A DNA stretch of 8,516 nt from an uncultured Erysipelotrichaceae bacterium (GTDB taxonomy: Bacteria; Bacillota_I; Bacilli_A; Erysipelotrichales; Erysipelotrichaceae): the NCBI GenBank assembly GCA_944325295.1, contig CALUZL010000145.1, forward strand, positions 1 to 8,516, in the 5' to 3' direction. The translations under genes and the position numbers were made by a program. This document shows, in pieces, positions 1-6,690 of this stretch (position 1 is the stretch's first letter; each line of letters starts with the position of its first letter). The notes under the pieces are model-generated. The model was not told the DNA's origin and made no database searches. It was given only the letters and a program-made list of their open reading frames with translations.

Positions 1-1654
1 ATACATTCCCGACTATTTTAAGACCCTGCGCTATTTCAGCGGCTTTACCGGTTCTTTGGCACAGCTCATCGTAACCTTTGAGGAGGCATATATCTTTGTC
101 GACGGCCGCTATCACACCCAGGCTGAAAACGAAGCCGGAAGTTTCGGCATCAAAGTCATGAAGCTAGGGATGGAAGGGGTCATGGACAGCGAGACGTTTT
201 TAATAAAGAAATGTCAGGGTCAAAAGATCGGCCTTGATGGCAAATGTGTCAGTGCCGCTTTGGTCAAACGACTCAAAAAGATTGGTCTTTGCATCAAGAG
301 TATCGATATTTATAGTGACATCTTCGCCGAGCGTAGCGCCCTTAGAGATGACATGCTCTATGAGATCGATCGCAAGTATACCGGTCTCAGTCGAGCACAA
401 AAGCTCGACATCGTCTTAAGGGTCCTAAATAGCAAGTGTCATATCGTAAACAATCTGGAAGCGATCGCCTACATCTTGAACCTTCGCGGCAACGATATCG
501 CCTATACGCCGGTATTTTTAAGTTATCTTGTCTTTTATGGGGGCGATGTCTATCTCTTTGTGAAAAAAGAGCGACTGAGCGATATCATCATCGAAGGTCT
601 AAACCGTGACGGCGTCATCATCAAAGCTTACGAAGAATACTACGACTTTTTAAAGACGATAAAAAATACTGTGATCCTGCTCGATCTGAACAAGGTCAAT
701 TATGAAGCTTATCGCTGTCTTAACTCTTCAAACAAGCTCATTGATATGCGCTCGATCATCGAAGATCTGAAATCTTGTAAAAATAAGACTGAGATCAAAA
801 ACGCCAAGTTGGCCCATATCTATGATGGGGTGGCCATGGTCCGCTTTATGAAGTGGTTAAAGGAGAGCGATCTTGAAGGTAAAAACGAGTACGATCTAAA
901 GGTGAAGCTCAATCGTTTCCGCTTGGAATACAAAGCTTTCGATCTCAGTTTTGAGCCGATCGTTGCCTATGCTGCCAATGCGGCAATGATGCACTACAGC
1001 CCGACAGCGACAAAAAACACACCGGTCAAAAACGAGGGGATCTTGCTTGTGGACAGCGGTGGGCAATACTTTGAAGGCACGACCGATATCACCAGGACCT
1101 TCGCTTTGGGCGAGGTGAGTGAGGAGATCCGCTATTACTTCTCGCTGGTCTTAAGGTGCATGTTCAACTTACAAAGCCTGCGTTTTTTAGAAGGCATGAG
1201 CGGTTACAGTATCGACGCCATAGCTCGCAAGGACCTCTGGCAGGTCGGTGTCGACTACCGTTGTGGGACGGGACATGGGGTCGGTCAGACCCTTGCGGTC
1301 CATGAGACCCCGCCCAGCATCTCTCACACTAAAAACGCCCTGACCGAAACAGCGCTTCGCGAAGGTAATATCTTCTCGATCGAACCGGGTGTCTACTTTG
1401 AAGGCAAGTATGGGATCAGGTGTGAAAATCTGGTCTTGTGCAAAAAGGCGCTGAAGAATGAGTATGGTCAATTTATGGATTTTGAAGTCCTGACACTGGT
1501 ACCTTTTGATCGCGACCTTATCGATACCAAAGTCTTAGGCACTGAAGCTTTGAAAGAGTTAAACGCCTATCATGAGAAGGTCTATATGGCCCTTGCACCC
1601 TATCTTGACGACAGTGAAAGAGCGTTTTTAAGAGATTGGACAAGACCGCTATGA
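1..1654 (+). CDS. Aminopeptidase P family (M24B) Xaa-Pro aminopeptidase, 5' partial
   Basis: Predicted cytosolic metallopeptidase that removes an N-terminal residue next to proline. The frame is open from base 2, and the residues before the first possible internal start (TTG at 56) already match the family (YFSGFTGS, then VDGRYHTQAENE). The true start therefore lies upstream and the gene is cut by the window edge. Layout: creatinase-like N-domain, a second creatinase-like domain to about base 800, the M24 pita-bread domain at about 800-1450, and a C-terminal M24_C segment (FEVLTLVPFDRDLID, then LNAYHEKVY). All five expected dinuclear-metal ligands are visible: Asp at 1052 and 1085, His at 1274 (GTGHGVG), Glu at 1382 (SIEPG) and 1424 (RCEN). 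The usual HEGP motif reads HETPP here, a small divergence. The stop overlaps the next start as ATGA. The family call is firm; substrate specificity is inferred from the family. Confidence 0.93.
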   Translation, partial: YIPDYFKTLRYFSGFTGSLAQLIVTFEEAYIFVDGRYHTQAENEAGSFGIKVMKLGMEGVMDSETFLIKKCQGQKIGLDGKCVSAALVKRLKKIGLCIKSIDIYSDIFAERSALRDDMLYEIDRKYTGLSRAQKLDIVLRVLNSKCHIVNNLEAIAYILNLRGNDIAYTPVFLSYLVFYGGDVYLFVKKERLSDIIIEGLNRDGVIIKAYEEYYDFLKTIKNTVILLDLNKVNYEAYRCLNSSNKLIDMRSIIEDLKSCKNKTEIKNAKLAHIYDGVAMVRFMKWLKESDLEGKNEYDLKVKLNRFRLEYKAFDLSFEPIVAYAANAAMMHYSPTATKNTPVKNEGILLVDSGGQYFEGTTDITRTFALGEVSEEIRYYFSLVLRCMFNLQSLRFLEGMSGYSIDAIARKDLWQVGVDYRCGTGHGVGQTLAVHETPPSISHTKNALTETALREGNIFSIEPGVYFEGKYGIRCENLVLCKKALKNEYGQFMDFEVLTLVPFDRDLIDTKVLGTEALKELNAYHEKVYMALAPYLDDSERAFLRDWTRPL

Positions 1655-2403
1655 AACTTTTGAATTGGAATGTCAATGGCCTTCGGGCTTGTCTGAGTAA
1701 GGGCTTATTGGATTTTATCGCCAAGGAAGATCCGGACATCATCGCCTTTGAAGAGACTAAGATGCAGCCCGAGCAGCTGACCGTTACATTTGATGGTTAT
1801 CATCTGTACATGAACAGCGCTGAGCGCAAGGGCTATAGCGGAACGATGGTCTTAACTAAAAGAGAACCATTGAGTGTCAGCTATGATATCGCCGGTGAAG
1901 ATCATCCCAAAGAGGGCAGGGTCATCACTTTAGAATATCCGGAGTACTACTTTGTTTGTGCTTACGTCCCCAATTCCAAGGATGGACTCTTGCGTTTGCC
2001 CTATCGGGTCCATTGGGAAGAGGATATGCGAAAACACCTAAAGGCCCTCGACCTTAAAAAACCGGTCATCTATACCGGCGATCTCAACGTCGCTCACAAT
2101 GAGATCGACCTTAAAAATCCGGATACTAACCATTTTAACGCCGGTTTCTCAGATGAAGAACGTGAACAGTTCAGTAAACTTTTAGCCAGCGGCTTTAAGG
2201 ATACTTTTAGGGAACTCTATCCCGATCGGATCAAGTACAGCTGGTGGTCATATCGCTTCAGGGCCCGGGAAAAGGGGATCGGTTGGCGGATCGACTATTT
2301 TGTCGTATCGGAAAGACTTATCGGCAAAGTCAAGGATTCCCTGATATATGATGACGTATATGGTTCTGATCACTGCCCGGTGGGCCTGATCATTGATTTG
2401 TAG
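1651..2403 (+). CDS. xth: Exodeoxyribonuclease III / AP endonuclease (ExoIII, EEP fold)
   Basis: Base-excision repair enzyme of 250 aa that nicks DNA 5' of abasic sites and degrades 3' ends (exoA in Bacillus naming). Visible motifs: N7 in LNWNVNGLRA, catalytic E35 in FEETK (usually LQETK), Y105 in YVPNS, D144 and N146 in GDLNVAH, the YSWWSYRFRAREKGIGWRIDY block at about 196-215, and the terminal D240/H241 pair in GSDHCPV. All catalytic positions are present and the length is normal. I chose ATG 1651 because MKLLNWNVNGLRA is the standard family N-terminus and the codon overlaps the previous stop as ATGA, which suggests translational coupling. The in-frame TTG at 1636 would add five unconserved residues. 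There is no good Shine-Dalgarno directly upstream, which also fits coupling. Confidence 0.96.
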   Translation: MKLLNWNVNGLRACLSKGLLDFIAKEDPDIIAFEETKMQPEQLTVTFDGYHLYMNSAERKGYSGTMVLTKREPLSVSYDIAGEDHPKEGRVITLEYPEYYFVCAYVPNSKDGLLRLPYRVHWEEDMRKHLKALDLKKPVIYTGDLNVAHNEIDLKNPDTNHFNAGFSDEEREQFSKLLASGFKDTFRELYPDRIKYSWWSYRFRAREKGIGWRIDYFVVSERLIGKVKDSLIYDDVYGSDHCPVGLIIDL

Positions 2404-2407
2404 GAGG
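2402..2407 (+). promoter_or_regulatory. Strong ribosome binding site AGGAGG for the M20 dipeptidase
   Basis: A consensus AGGAGG overlaps the TAG stop of the preceding nuclease gene (2401-2403) and lies 4 nt before ATG 2412. It fixes the dipeptidase start. It is the strongest ribosome site in the first operon, suggesting independent, efficient initiation here rather than coupling alone. Confidence 0.85.
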
Positions 2408-2411
2408 GTGT

Positions 2412-3764
2412 ATGATAAAAGATTTTTTAAGAGCTAACAGCGAAGCGATGCTTAAGGATCTGAGTGAGCTTGTAAGTTATCGCTCTGTCTTCAGTGAAGA
2501 TGAGCCGCCTTTTGGCAGCGAAAACCGCAAAGTCTTAGCTGCTGCTTTAAAGCAGATGGAAAGGGTCGGACTTAAAAGTGTGAACCTCGATAACTATTGC
2601 GGTTATGGCCAGATCGGAGCGGGCGAAGAGATCGTCGGTATCTTGGCTCACCTTGATGTCGTACCGGAAGGCGATGGTTGGGACAGCGATCCCTATGTCC
2701 TGACCCAAAAAGGCGACAAGCTTTACGGGCGGGGCGTATCGGATGACAAAGGCGCCGTTATCGGTGTACTCTACGCTTTAAAATATCTCATCGAAAGCGG
2801 TTATGAATTTAAAAAACGAGTCCGTTTGATCGTCGGTTGCAATGAAGAGACCGGTTCAAGATGTATCAAACACTACGTTGAAAAAGAAGGACCGATAACT
2901 ATGGGCTTTACTCCCGATGCCAACTTTCCCGGGATCTTTGCCGAAAAGGGGATCTTGGGTGGGACGATCAGAGCTAAGTCGGACAAGATCGTCGCCATAA
3001 AGGGCGGCACCGTCAGCAACGTCGTCTGCAAAGAAGTCCTTGCCAAGATCGAAAAAGGAAGTTTCGATGCCAAGATCTTAAAGGATTACTTTAAAGACAA
3101 TGACCTTGAATATTCGATCGTCGATGTCGACGGGTATACGATCGTCGATGTCTTGGGCAAAGCGGCTCATGCCTCGACCCCTGACCTTGGCAAAAACGCG
3201 ATCAATCATCTCTTCTTAGGCCTTTATCAAGCCGGACTTGATGACGAACTGGTACGCTATTTCTATGAGCGAATAAGACTTGACAATCACGGCTCACTTT
3301 TCGGTTGTGATAAGCTGGCCGATGAGTACAGTGACCTGACGATGAACCTTGGGGTCATAAACGGCGATGCGGACAAGATCGAGATCAGTGTCGATATCCG
3401 CTTCCCGGTCACGCGCTCACTTGCAGAGGTTAAAGAAGTTGTAATGAAGGGTCTAAATTATAAAGCAGTCAGTTTTTCAGAAGATGGTCGTGGCGCAAAC
3501 CCACTGTTTTTTGATACGGAAACGCCGTTTGTAAAAGCTTTAAAGAGGGCGTATGAAAAGGTAACGGGTGATGACAAGACGCCGATGGAATGTATCGGCG
3601 GCGGCACCTATGCCAAAGCGATCGGCAATTGTATCGCCTTTGGTTGTGAGTTTATCGGCAATGACAACCATATCCACGATGCCAATGAATCGTTGAACCT
3701 TGAAGATCTTTACCGGCAGATCGCGATCTACATTGAAGCGATCAAGAACTTATGTGAGGTCTGA
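2412..3764 (+). CDS. pepV: M20A metallopeptidase, PepV-like dipeptidase
   Basis: Predicted cytosolic dizinc dipeptidase (Xaa-His/beta-Ala dipeptidase type) of 450 aa, near the usual length of roughly 460-470 aa. Catalytic landmarks in order: H80 and D82 in AHLDVVPEGDGW, the bridging Asp in GRGVSDDKG (D111), general base E145 and E146 in CNEETGS, D169 in FTPDANFP, H253 in the lid-domain AAHASTPDLGKNA, and H422 in NHIHDANE. The insert between D169 and the final His is the lid/dimerisation domain. SD AGGAGG lies just upstream. The stop at 3762-3764 is one base from the next ATG. With the upstream aminopeptidase P it would complete hydrolysis of imported or proteolytic peptides. The family call is secure; the exact dipeptide preference cannot be read from the sequence, and other M20A dipeptidases share these motifs. 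Confidence 0.9.
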   Translation: MIKDFLRANSEAMLKDLSELVSYRSVFSEDEPPFGSENRKVLAAALKQMERVGLKSVNLDNYCGYGQIGAGEEIVGILAHLDVVPEGDGWDSDPYVLTQKGDKLYGRGVSDDKGAVIGVLYALKYLIESGYEFKKRVRLIVGCNEETGSRCIKHYVEKEGPITMGFTPDANFPGIFAEKGILGGTIRAKSDKIVAIKGGTVSNVVCKEVLAKIEKGSFDAKILKDYFKDNDLEYSIVDVDGYTIVDVLGKAAHASTPDLGKNAINHLFLGLYQAGLDDELVRYFYERIRLDNHGSLFGCDKLADEYSDLTMNLGVINGDADKIEISVDIRFPVTRSLAEVKEVVMKGLNYKAVSFSEDGRGANPLFFDTETPFVKALKRAYEKVTGDDKTPMECIGGGTYAKAIGNCIAFGCEFIGNDNHIHDANESLNLEDLYRQIAIYIEAIKNLCEV

Positions 3765-3765
3765 G

Positions 3766-4590
3766 ATGAAGACGAAGCTGGCACTGATCTATGATTTCGA
3801 TAAGACCCTTTCGCCCAAAGACATGCAGGAATTCCATCTTCTGCAAAGGCTCGGCTATAAAGATCCGGAAGACTTTTGGCGAAAGTGCAATGAGCTTTCC
3901 CAAAAGACTAATATGGACGGGATCTTGGCTTACATGTACAATATCGCCAAAGAAGATCCTTCGATCACTCGCGATGTCCTCAAGAGGGAAGGATCCTACA
4001 TCAAGTACTTCAAAGGCGTCGAAAGCTGGTTTGACAGAGTCAACACTTATGCCAAAGATAAAGACATCGAAGCTGAACACTACATCATCTCAAGCGGGCT
4101 CAAAGAGATCATCATGGGCACTACGATTGCCAAGGCCTTCAAGAGAGTCTACGCCTGCTCATACTATTACGATAATGAAGGGAAGGTCCTCTGGCCTGCC
4201 CGCGTCGTCAACTATACGACCAAGACCCAATATCTCTTTCGCATCAACAAGGGCGTCTTAGATGAGACCAATGACATCGATCTGAACCGTTCAACTCCCG
4301 ATGAGGACAAATACATTCCCTACAGTCGGATGATCTATTTTGGCGACGGACTTACCGATGTCCCCAGCATGAAGGTCGTCACCGGTTTTGGTGGGGTCTC
4401 GATCGCTGTCTATGGTCAAAATACCAAAGACAAGACCGCTCAAAACTTAGCCAAAGAACTCTATGAGCACAAAAGGGCGACTTTTATGGCTAAAGCGGAT
4501 TACAGCGAAGGTTCAAAGATCGAAAAGATCGTGTTTGCGATCATCGATAAGGTCGCACTTGAAGAAAGGATGAACCGGTTCCGTGATTGA
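3766..4590 (+). CDS. HAD-superfamily phosphohydrolase, substrate unknown
   Basis: Predicted cytosolic phosphatase-like protein of 274 aa. HAD motif I is DFDKT with nucleophile D10 and acid/base D12. Motif II is ISSG (S109/S110). A motif III Lys is likely K153 or K162 in TKTQYLFRINKG. Motif IV is FGDGLTDVPSM (D194, D198). The cap between motifs I and II is mainly helical (residues 15-100), a C1-type arrangement as in phosphoserine-phosphatase-like HADs. All catalytic residues are present, so it should be active. I chose ATG 3766 because GAGG at 3756-3759 is well placed and the conserved IYDFDKT begins at once; a longer frame from 3700 would only re-read the end of the dipeptidase. The gene is one base from its upstream neighbour and overlaps the next by 8 nt. 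The substrate cannot be told from the sequence. Confidence 0.88.
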   Translation: MKTKLALIYDFDKTLSPKDMQEFHLLQRLGYKDPEDFWRKCNELSQKTNMDGILAYMYNIAKEDPSITRDVLKREGSYIKYFKGVESWFDRVNTYAKDKDIEAEHYIISSGLKEIIMGTTIAKAFKRVYACSYYYDNEGKVLWPARVVNYTTKTQYLFRINKGVLDETNDIDLNRSTPDEDKYIPYSRMIYFGDGLTDVPSMKVVTGFGGVSIAVYGQNTKDKTAQNLAKELYEHKRATFMAKADYSEGSKIEKIVFAIIDKVALEERMNRFRD

Positions 4591-4984
4591 ACATTGTCTG
4601 AGACTTAAAAGAGGCGCCGATATCAAAAAAAGTATCGAAAACTATTGTAAAGATCAAAAGATCGATACAGCTATCGTGCTTTGTGCTGTCGGCTGTGTCT
4701 TGAAATATCATATTCGTCTGGCCAAAGCCATCGACTCTATTGAAAATGAAGAACAGATGGAGATCATCGCTCTTATAGGGACTATCTCTAAAGGCAAGGC
4801 CCATCTGCATATCGGCCTTAGCGATGATAAGGGCAAGATGATCGGCGGACATTTAAAAGAGGGAACGCTTGTCGATACGACTCTGGAGCTTGTGCTCGGT
4901 GAGCTTGAAGGTTATAAAAGCGAGCGTTTATTCGATGAAGAGACGGGCTATGATGAGATCGTTTTTGTAAAGAGAGACTTTTAA
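4583..4984 (+). CDS. PPC/DUF296-domain protein (PD1-like putative DNA-binding protein)
   Basis: Small single-domain protein of 133 aa matching the PPC (DUF296) family, found in plant AT-hook proteins and as stand-alone bacterial proteins. Visible family features: RLKRGADIKKSI at the N-terminus, the HLHIGLSD strand (H74, H76), GKMIGGH (H90), then the LVDTTLELVLGEL strand. The three histidines are the conserved set proposed to bind metal in bacterial members. GTG at 4583 is chosen as start because the domain begins at residue 5 and no ATG lies nearby; AAGGA at 4566-4570 is a distant but usable ribosome site. It overlaps the HAD gene by 8 nt, indicating coupling. Bacterial members have no settled function, so DNA binding is a family label and not something seen here. 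Confidence 0.85.
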   Translation: MIEHCLRLKRGADIKKSIENYCKDQKIDTAIVLCAVGCVLKYHIRLAKAIDSIENEEQMEIIALIGTISKGKAHLHIGLSDDKGKMIGGHLKEGTLVDTTLELVLGELEGYKSERLFDEETGYDEIVFVKRDF

Positions 4985-4995
4985 AGGTCTCTTTT
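4970..4995 (+). terminator. Possible weak intrinsic terminator at the end of the first operon
   Basis: AAGAGAGAC (4970-4978) pairs with GTCTCTTTT (4987-4995) as a 9-bp stem with one G-U pair and an 8-nt loop (TTTTAAAG). It spans the PPC stop codon. The T run sits inside the 3' arm and is followed by ATGAG rather than more T, and the stem is AT-rich, so it is weak at best. Its position between two operons supports the call. Confidence 0.35.
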
Positions 4996-5003
4996 ATGAG
5001 TGT

Positions 5004-5013
5004 CACAATTGTG
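5004..5013. repeat. Perfect 10-bp palindrome CACAATTGTG
   Basis: CACAATTGTG is its own reverse complement and overlaps the start of the predicted -35 box. It could be a second operator half of the promoter region. No specific regulator is recognised, and a 10-bp palindrome alone is weak evidence. Confidence 0.4.
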
Positions 5014-5037
5014 CTTGTCAGTCATTATGATTATAAT
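5009..5037 (+). promoter_or_regulatory. Predicted sigma-A promoter of the second operon
   Basis: A perfect TATAAT -10 box at 5032-5037 lies 17 nt after TTGTGC at 5009-5014, a weak -35 (TTG matches, the rest does not). TTGTCA at 5015-5020 is a better -35 word but only 11 nt away, so it is not usable with this -10. The expected transcript start is around 5043-5045, leaving a leader of about 14 nt before ATG 5058. This is the only sizeable non-coding gap in the window. Confidence 0.65.
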
Positions 5038-5039
5038 AA
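5025..5039. promoter_or_regulatory. Candidate Fur/PerR-family operator (7-1-7 box) on the -10
   Basis: TTATGATTATAATAA is an inverted repeat of 7-1-7 form centred on base 5032, with six of seven pairs complementary. It matches 12 of the 14 defined positions of the PerR-box consensus TTATAATnATTATAA, and fewer positions of the Fur (10) or Bacillus Zur (8) boxes. It covers the -10 completely, where a bound repressor would block RNA polymerase. AT-richness of any -10 region raises the chance of coincidence, so the assignment is tentative. Confidence 0.45.
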
Positions 5040-5047
5040 GTGAGTCA

Positions 5048-5053
5048 AAGGAA
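5048..5053 (+). promoter_or_regulatory. Ribosome binding site that sets the first start of operon two
   Basis: AAGGAA lies 4 nt before ATG 5058. The in-frame GTG at 5040 would fall upstream of the predicted transcript start and has no ribosome site, so 5058 is preferred. Confidence 0.7.
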
Positions 5054-5057
5054 GAGT

Positions 5058-5342
5058 ATGGATAAGATTATTAAGGTAGTAAAGGCGGATATAAAAGAGA
5101 TCACGATCGGTGGCGAAACTTATATCGTAAATGATTCATTAAAGACGTTGTGTAAGAAGATATTGCGCCTTTATGAGATCATGATCGCCATCTTTGTGGT
5201 CATCGGTATCAACGTCGCTCCGATGATCGGTTCCAGCGGCTTTTTTGCGGATATGTTGTTTGTGGTGATACTTTTGGCACTGCTCAGTTTGGTATTCAAC
5301 TTTTTGGCAGAGTTTCTTTTAAAGAAGGCGGTCAGAGGATGA
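5058..5342 (+). CDS. Unrecognised small membrane protein, two predicted TM helices
   Basis: I do not recognise this 94-aa protein. Residues 1-38 form a charged, Lys-rich soluble segment with a short strand-like stretch (KEITIGGETYIVND). Two hydrophobic helices follow, at about 39-58 and 62-86, joined by a short turn (IGSSG), and the C-terminus is KKAVRG. The positive charges put both ends in the cytoplasm, giving a hairpin. No signal peptide or catalytic motif is seen. It is first in the second operon, directly behind the predicted Fur-like-box promoter. Its stop overlaps the next start as ATGA, so the two membrane proteins are probably made together and may form a complex. ATG 5058 is chosen on the AAGGAA site and because the alternative GTG lies before the predicted transcript start. 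Confidence 0.75.
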   Translation: MDKIIKVVKADIKEITIGGETYIVNDSLKTLCKKILRLYEIMIAIFVVIGINVAPMIGSSGFFADMLFVVILLALLSLVFNFLAEFLLKKAVRG

Positions 5343-5776
5343 ATATCCTTTTTAATATCATCTTGATCGTACTGGCTGTCGCCTTGACGCTTTATCATCT
5401 GTTTCAGGGCCGAAAGGTCATAAGAGAGTGCCGATGCGGCAATAAGATCGTCATCGGACTTTTGTTTTTTGGCTGCGGGCTCATCGCTTTTTTGAAGTAT
5501 GGCGATATCCTTTCGATGATAACTTTGGCGATCTTGGCGATCTGCGGCGGTCTATACAGTGTCATTCCCAGCGGCTTTGCCAAAGACGGCTTTATCATCT
5601 TGGGCAAATTCTTTCCTTATGGCGATTGTGACGAGATAAAGATCGAAGCGACAGCCAAAAGGGTCGAGATCTCGTTTCGGTATAAAAGGGGCGTGCGTTT
5701 TCTCTTTGGTGAGCTGAGCGAGCGCAAAGAGCTTGAAAATCTGATAAGAAAGGTGAGAAGTGAGGGTAAGTTATGA
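5339..5776 (+). CDS. Unrecognised membrane protein, three TM helices plus C-terminal soluble domain
   Basis: This 145-aa protein is not recognised. Hydrophobic helices are predicted at about residues 2-21, 37-54 and 56-76, followed by a soluble domain at 80-145 that alternates strands (DGFIILGKFFPYGD, DEIKIEATAKRVEISFRY, VRFLFGEL) and ends in a helix (SERKELENLIRKVR). This strands-then-helix order resembles small bacterial PH-like domains attached to membrane segments, but that is an inference. The basic loop GRKVIRECRCGNK between helices 1 and 2 should be cytoplasmic and contains a Cys-x-Cys (C31, C33). Topology by charge: N-terminus outside, C-terminal domain inside. It overlaps both neighbours by 4 nt (ATGA at each end), with AGAAGG at 5323-5328 as the likely ribosome site. 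It could work with the preceding hairpin protein and the GTPases downstream. Confidence 0.78.
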   Translation: MNILFNIILIVLAVALTLYHLFQGRKVIRECRCGNKIVIGLLFFGCGLIAFLKYGDILSMITLAILAICGGLYSVIPSGFAKDGFIILGKFFPYGDCDEIKIEATAKRVEISFRYKRGVRFLFGELSERKELENLIRKVRSEGKL

Positions 5777-6690
5777 TAAATGTTTATATTGTTTCAGGAT
5801 TTTTGGGAAGCGGCAAGACGACTTTTATCAAGCAGCTTCTGAAAGGCGATCTTAAGGATGTCTTACTTATCGAAAACGAGTTTGGTGAGACAAGTATCGA
5901 TGCCCACCTGTTTGCCAAAGGGCTCAGGATCAAAGAGATCAACAGCGGTTGTATCTGTTGCAGCTTAAAGGGCGATCTCAAAGACGCCTTAGCGGAGATC
6001 AAGAAGCTGGATGTTAAAAATTTGATAATCGAGCCGTCGGGCGTTGGCAAGCTTTCAGAGATCATGGCCGTCATCCTCATGGATGACGATCTCAGGTTAA
6101 AGAGCCACATCTGTATGGTCGATGCCAAAAAAGCACTCGCTTATCATCGCAATTTCAAAGAGTTTTTTGACGATCAGGTCATCGGCGCCAATGCGCTCAT
6201 CCTTTCAAAGACTGAAGAACTTGACGATGAAAAGATCACCTCTGTCGTCGCTATGCTAAAAGAGCTAAACGATGAAGTCAACATATTGACAAGACCTTAT
6301 CTTAAAAAAGATCCTCATGAGTTAATGGAACTTATTAGTGAGAATACCTGTGAGTGTGAGTGTTGTGTCGGTTGTTTTGAAGAAGATGATATCGCTCATC
6401 TTCACCATGACCATGACCATCACCACCATCATGCCGATGAGATCTTTTCCGAGATAAGTTTTAAAACAGAGCACATCTTTACCAAAGAGGAACTCTTTAG
6501 ATCTTTGGCTGCTATCAAAGATGAAGTCGTCAGGGCAAAAGGGATCGTAAAAAGCGATAAGCTCAGTCTCTATTTTGATATAAGCGGTGACGATATAAAT
6601 ATCTATCGGGCAGCCTACGACAAAGAACCGATCGTCGTCTTTATCGGTACTGATCTGGATGAGACATCTTTGAAGGAAAGGTTTTCATGA
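5773..6690 (+). CDS. CobW/COG0523 G3E-family GTPase with Cys/His-rich metal-binding segment
   Basis: Predicted cytosolic P-loop GTPase of the G3E family (relatives: CobW, YeiR, YjiA, ZNG1), which deliver metals, often zinc, to client proteins. Seen: Walker A GFLGSGKTT (9-17), the family CxCC motif GCICC (C60, C62, C63), the switch/Walker B-like IIEPSGVG (85-92), and SKTE (145-148) in place of NKxD. A Cys-rich knot follows (C193, C195, C197, C198, C201), then a His run between H209 and H220, then the C-terminal CobW_C-like domain (residues about 225-305). Length is normal for the shorter members. GAGGG at 5762-5766 is a good ribosome site, and the start overlaps the previous stop as ATGA. The downstream gene encodes a second GTPase and also overlaps by 4 nt. 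The metal and client are not readable from the sequence; zinc is the family-based guess. Confidence 0.92.
   Translation: MINVYIVSGFLGSGKTTFIKQLLKGDLKDVLLIENEFGETSIDAHLFAKGLRIKEINSGCICCSLKGDLKDALAEIKKLDVKNLIIEPSGVGKLSEIMAVILMDDDLRLKSHICMVDAKKALAYHRNFKEFFDDQVIGANALILSKTEELDDEKITSVVAMLKELNDEVNILTRPYLKKDPHELMELISENTCECECCVGCFEEDDIAHLHHDHDHHHHHADEIFSEISFKTEHIFTKEELFRSLAAIKDEVVRAKGIVKSDKLSLYFDISGDDINIYRAAYDKEPIVVFIGTDLDETSLKERFS

Noticed and set aside
1187..1471. Open antisense frames on the - strand, for example opposite the M24 catalytic domain (1187-1471), the GTPases (5784-6128, 6894-7286) and uppP (7618-7899)
   Set aside because: They mirror strongly conserved coding sequence, show no recognisable protein motifs and have no convincing ribosome sites; shadow frames.
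1636..1650. TTG start for exodeoxyribonuclease III, five residues upstream
   Set aside because: The family N-terminus begins at MKLLNWNVNGLRA, the ATGA overlap at 1651 is typical of this window, and TTG has no better ribosome site.
3115..3152. 14-bp direct repeat CGATCGTCGATGTC in the dipeptidase gene (3115-3128 and 3139-3152)
   Set aside because: It encodes two similar strand segments (IVDVD and IVDVL) inside a normal-length protein, in a sequence rich in GATC and GTCG words; no sign of a mobile or regulatory repeat.
3700..3765. Longer N-terminus for the HAD protein starting inside the dipeptidase gene
   Set aside because: The extra 22 residues re-read conserved dipeptidase coding sequence in another frame, while ATG 3766 has GAGG at the right distance and starts just before the catalytic DFDKT.
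5015..5037. TTGTCA at 5015-5020 as the -35 box
   Set aside because: The word is closer to TTGACA than TTGTGC, but the spacer to TATAAT would be only 11 nt, too short for a sigma-A promoter.
5040..5057. GTG start for the first membrane protein
   Set aside because: It lies 3 nt after the predicted -10 box, so it would not be in the transcript, and it has no Shine-Dalgarno; ATG 5058 has AAGGAA.
6412..6432. His codon run that looks like an engineered His tag
   Set aside because: It is internal, mixed with Asp and CAT/CAC codons, and sits where COG0523 GTPases normally carry a His-rich linker.
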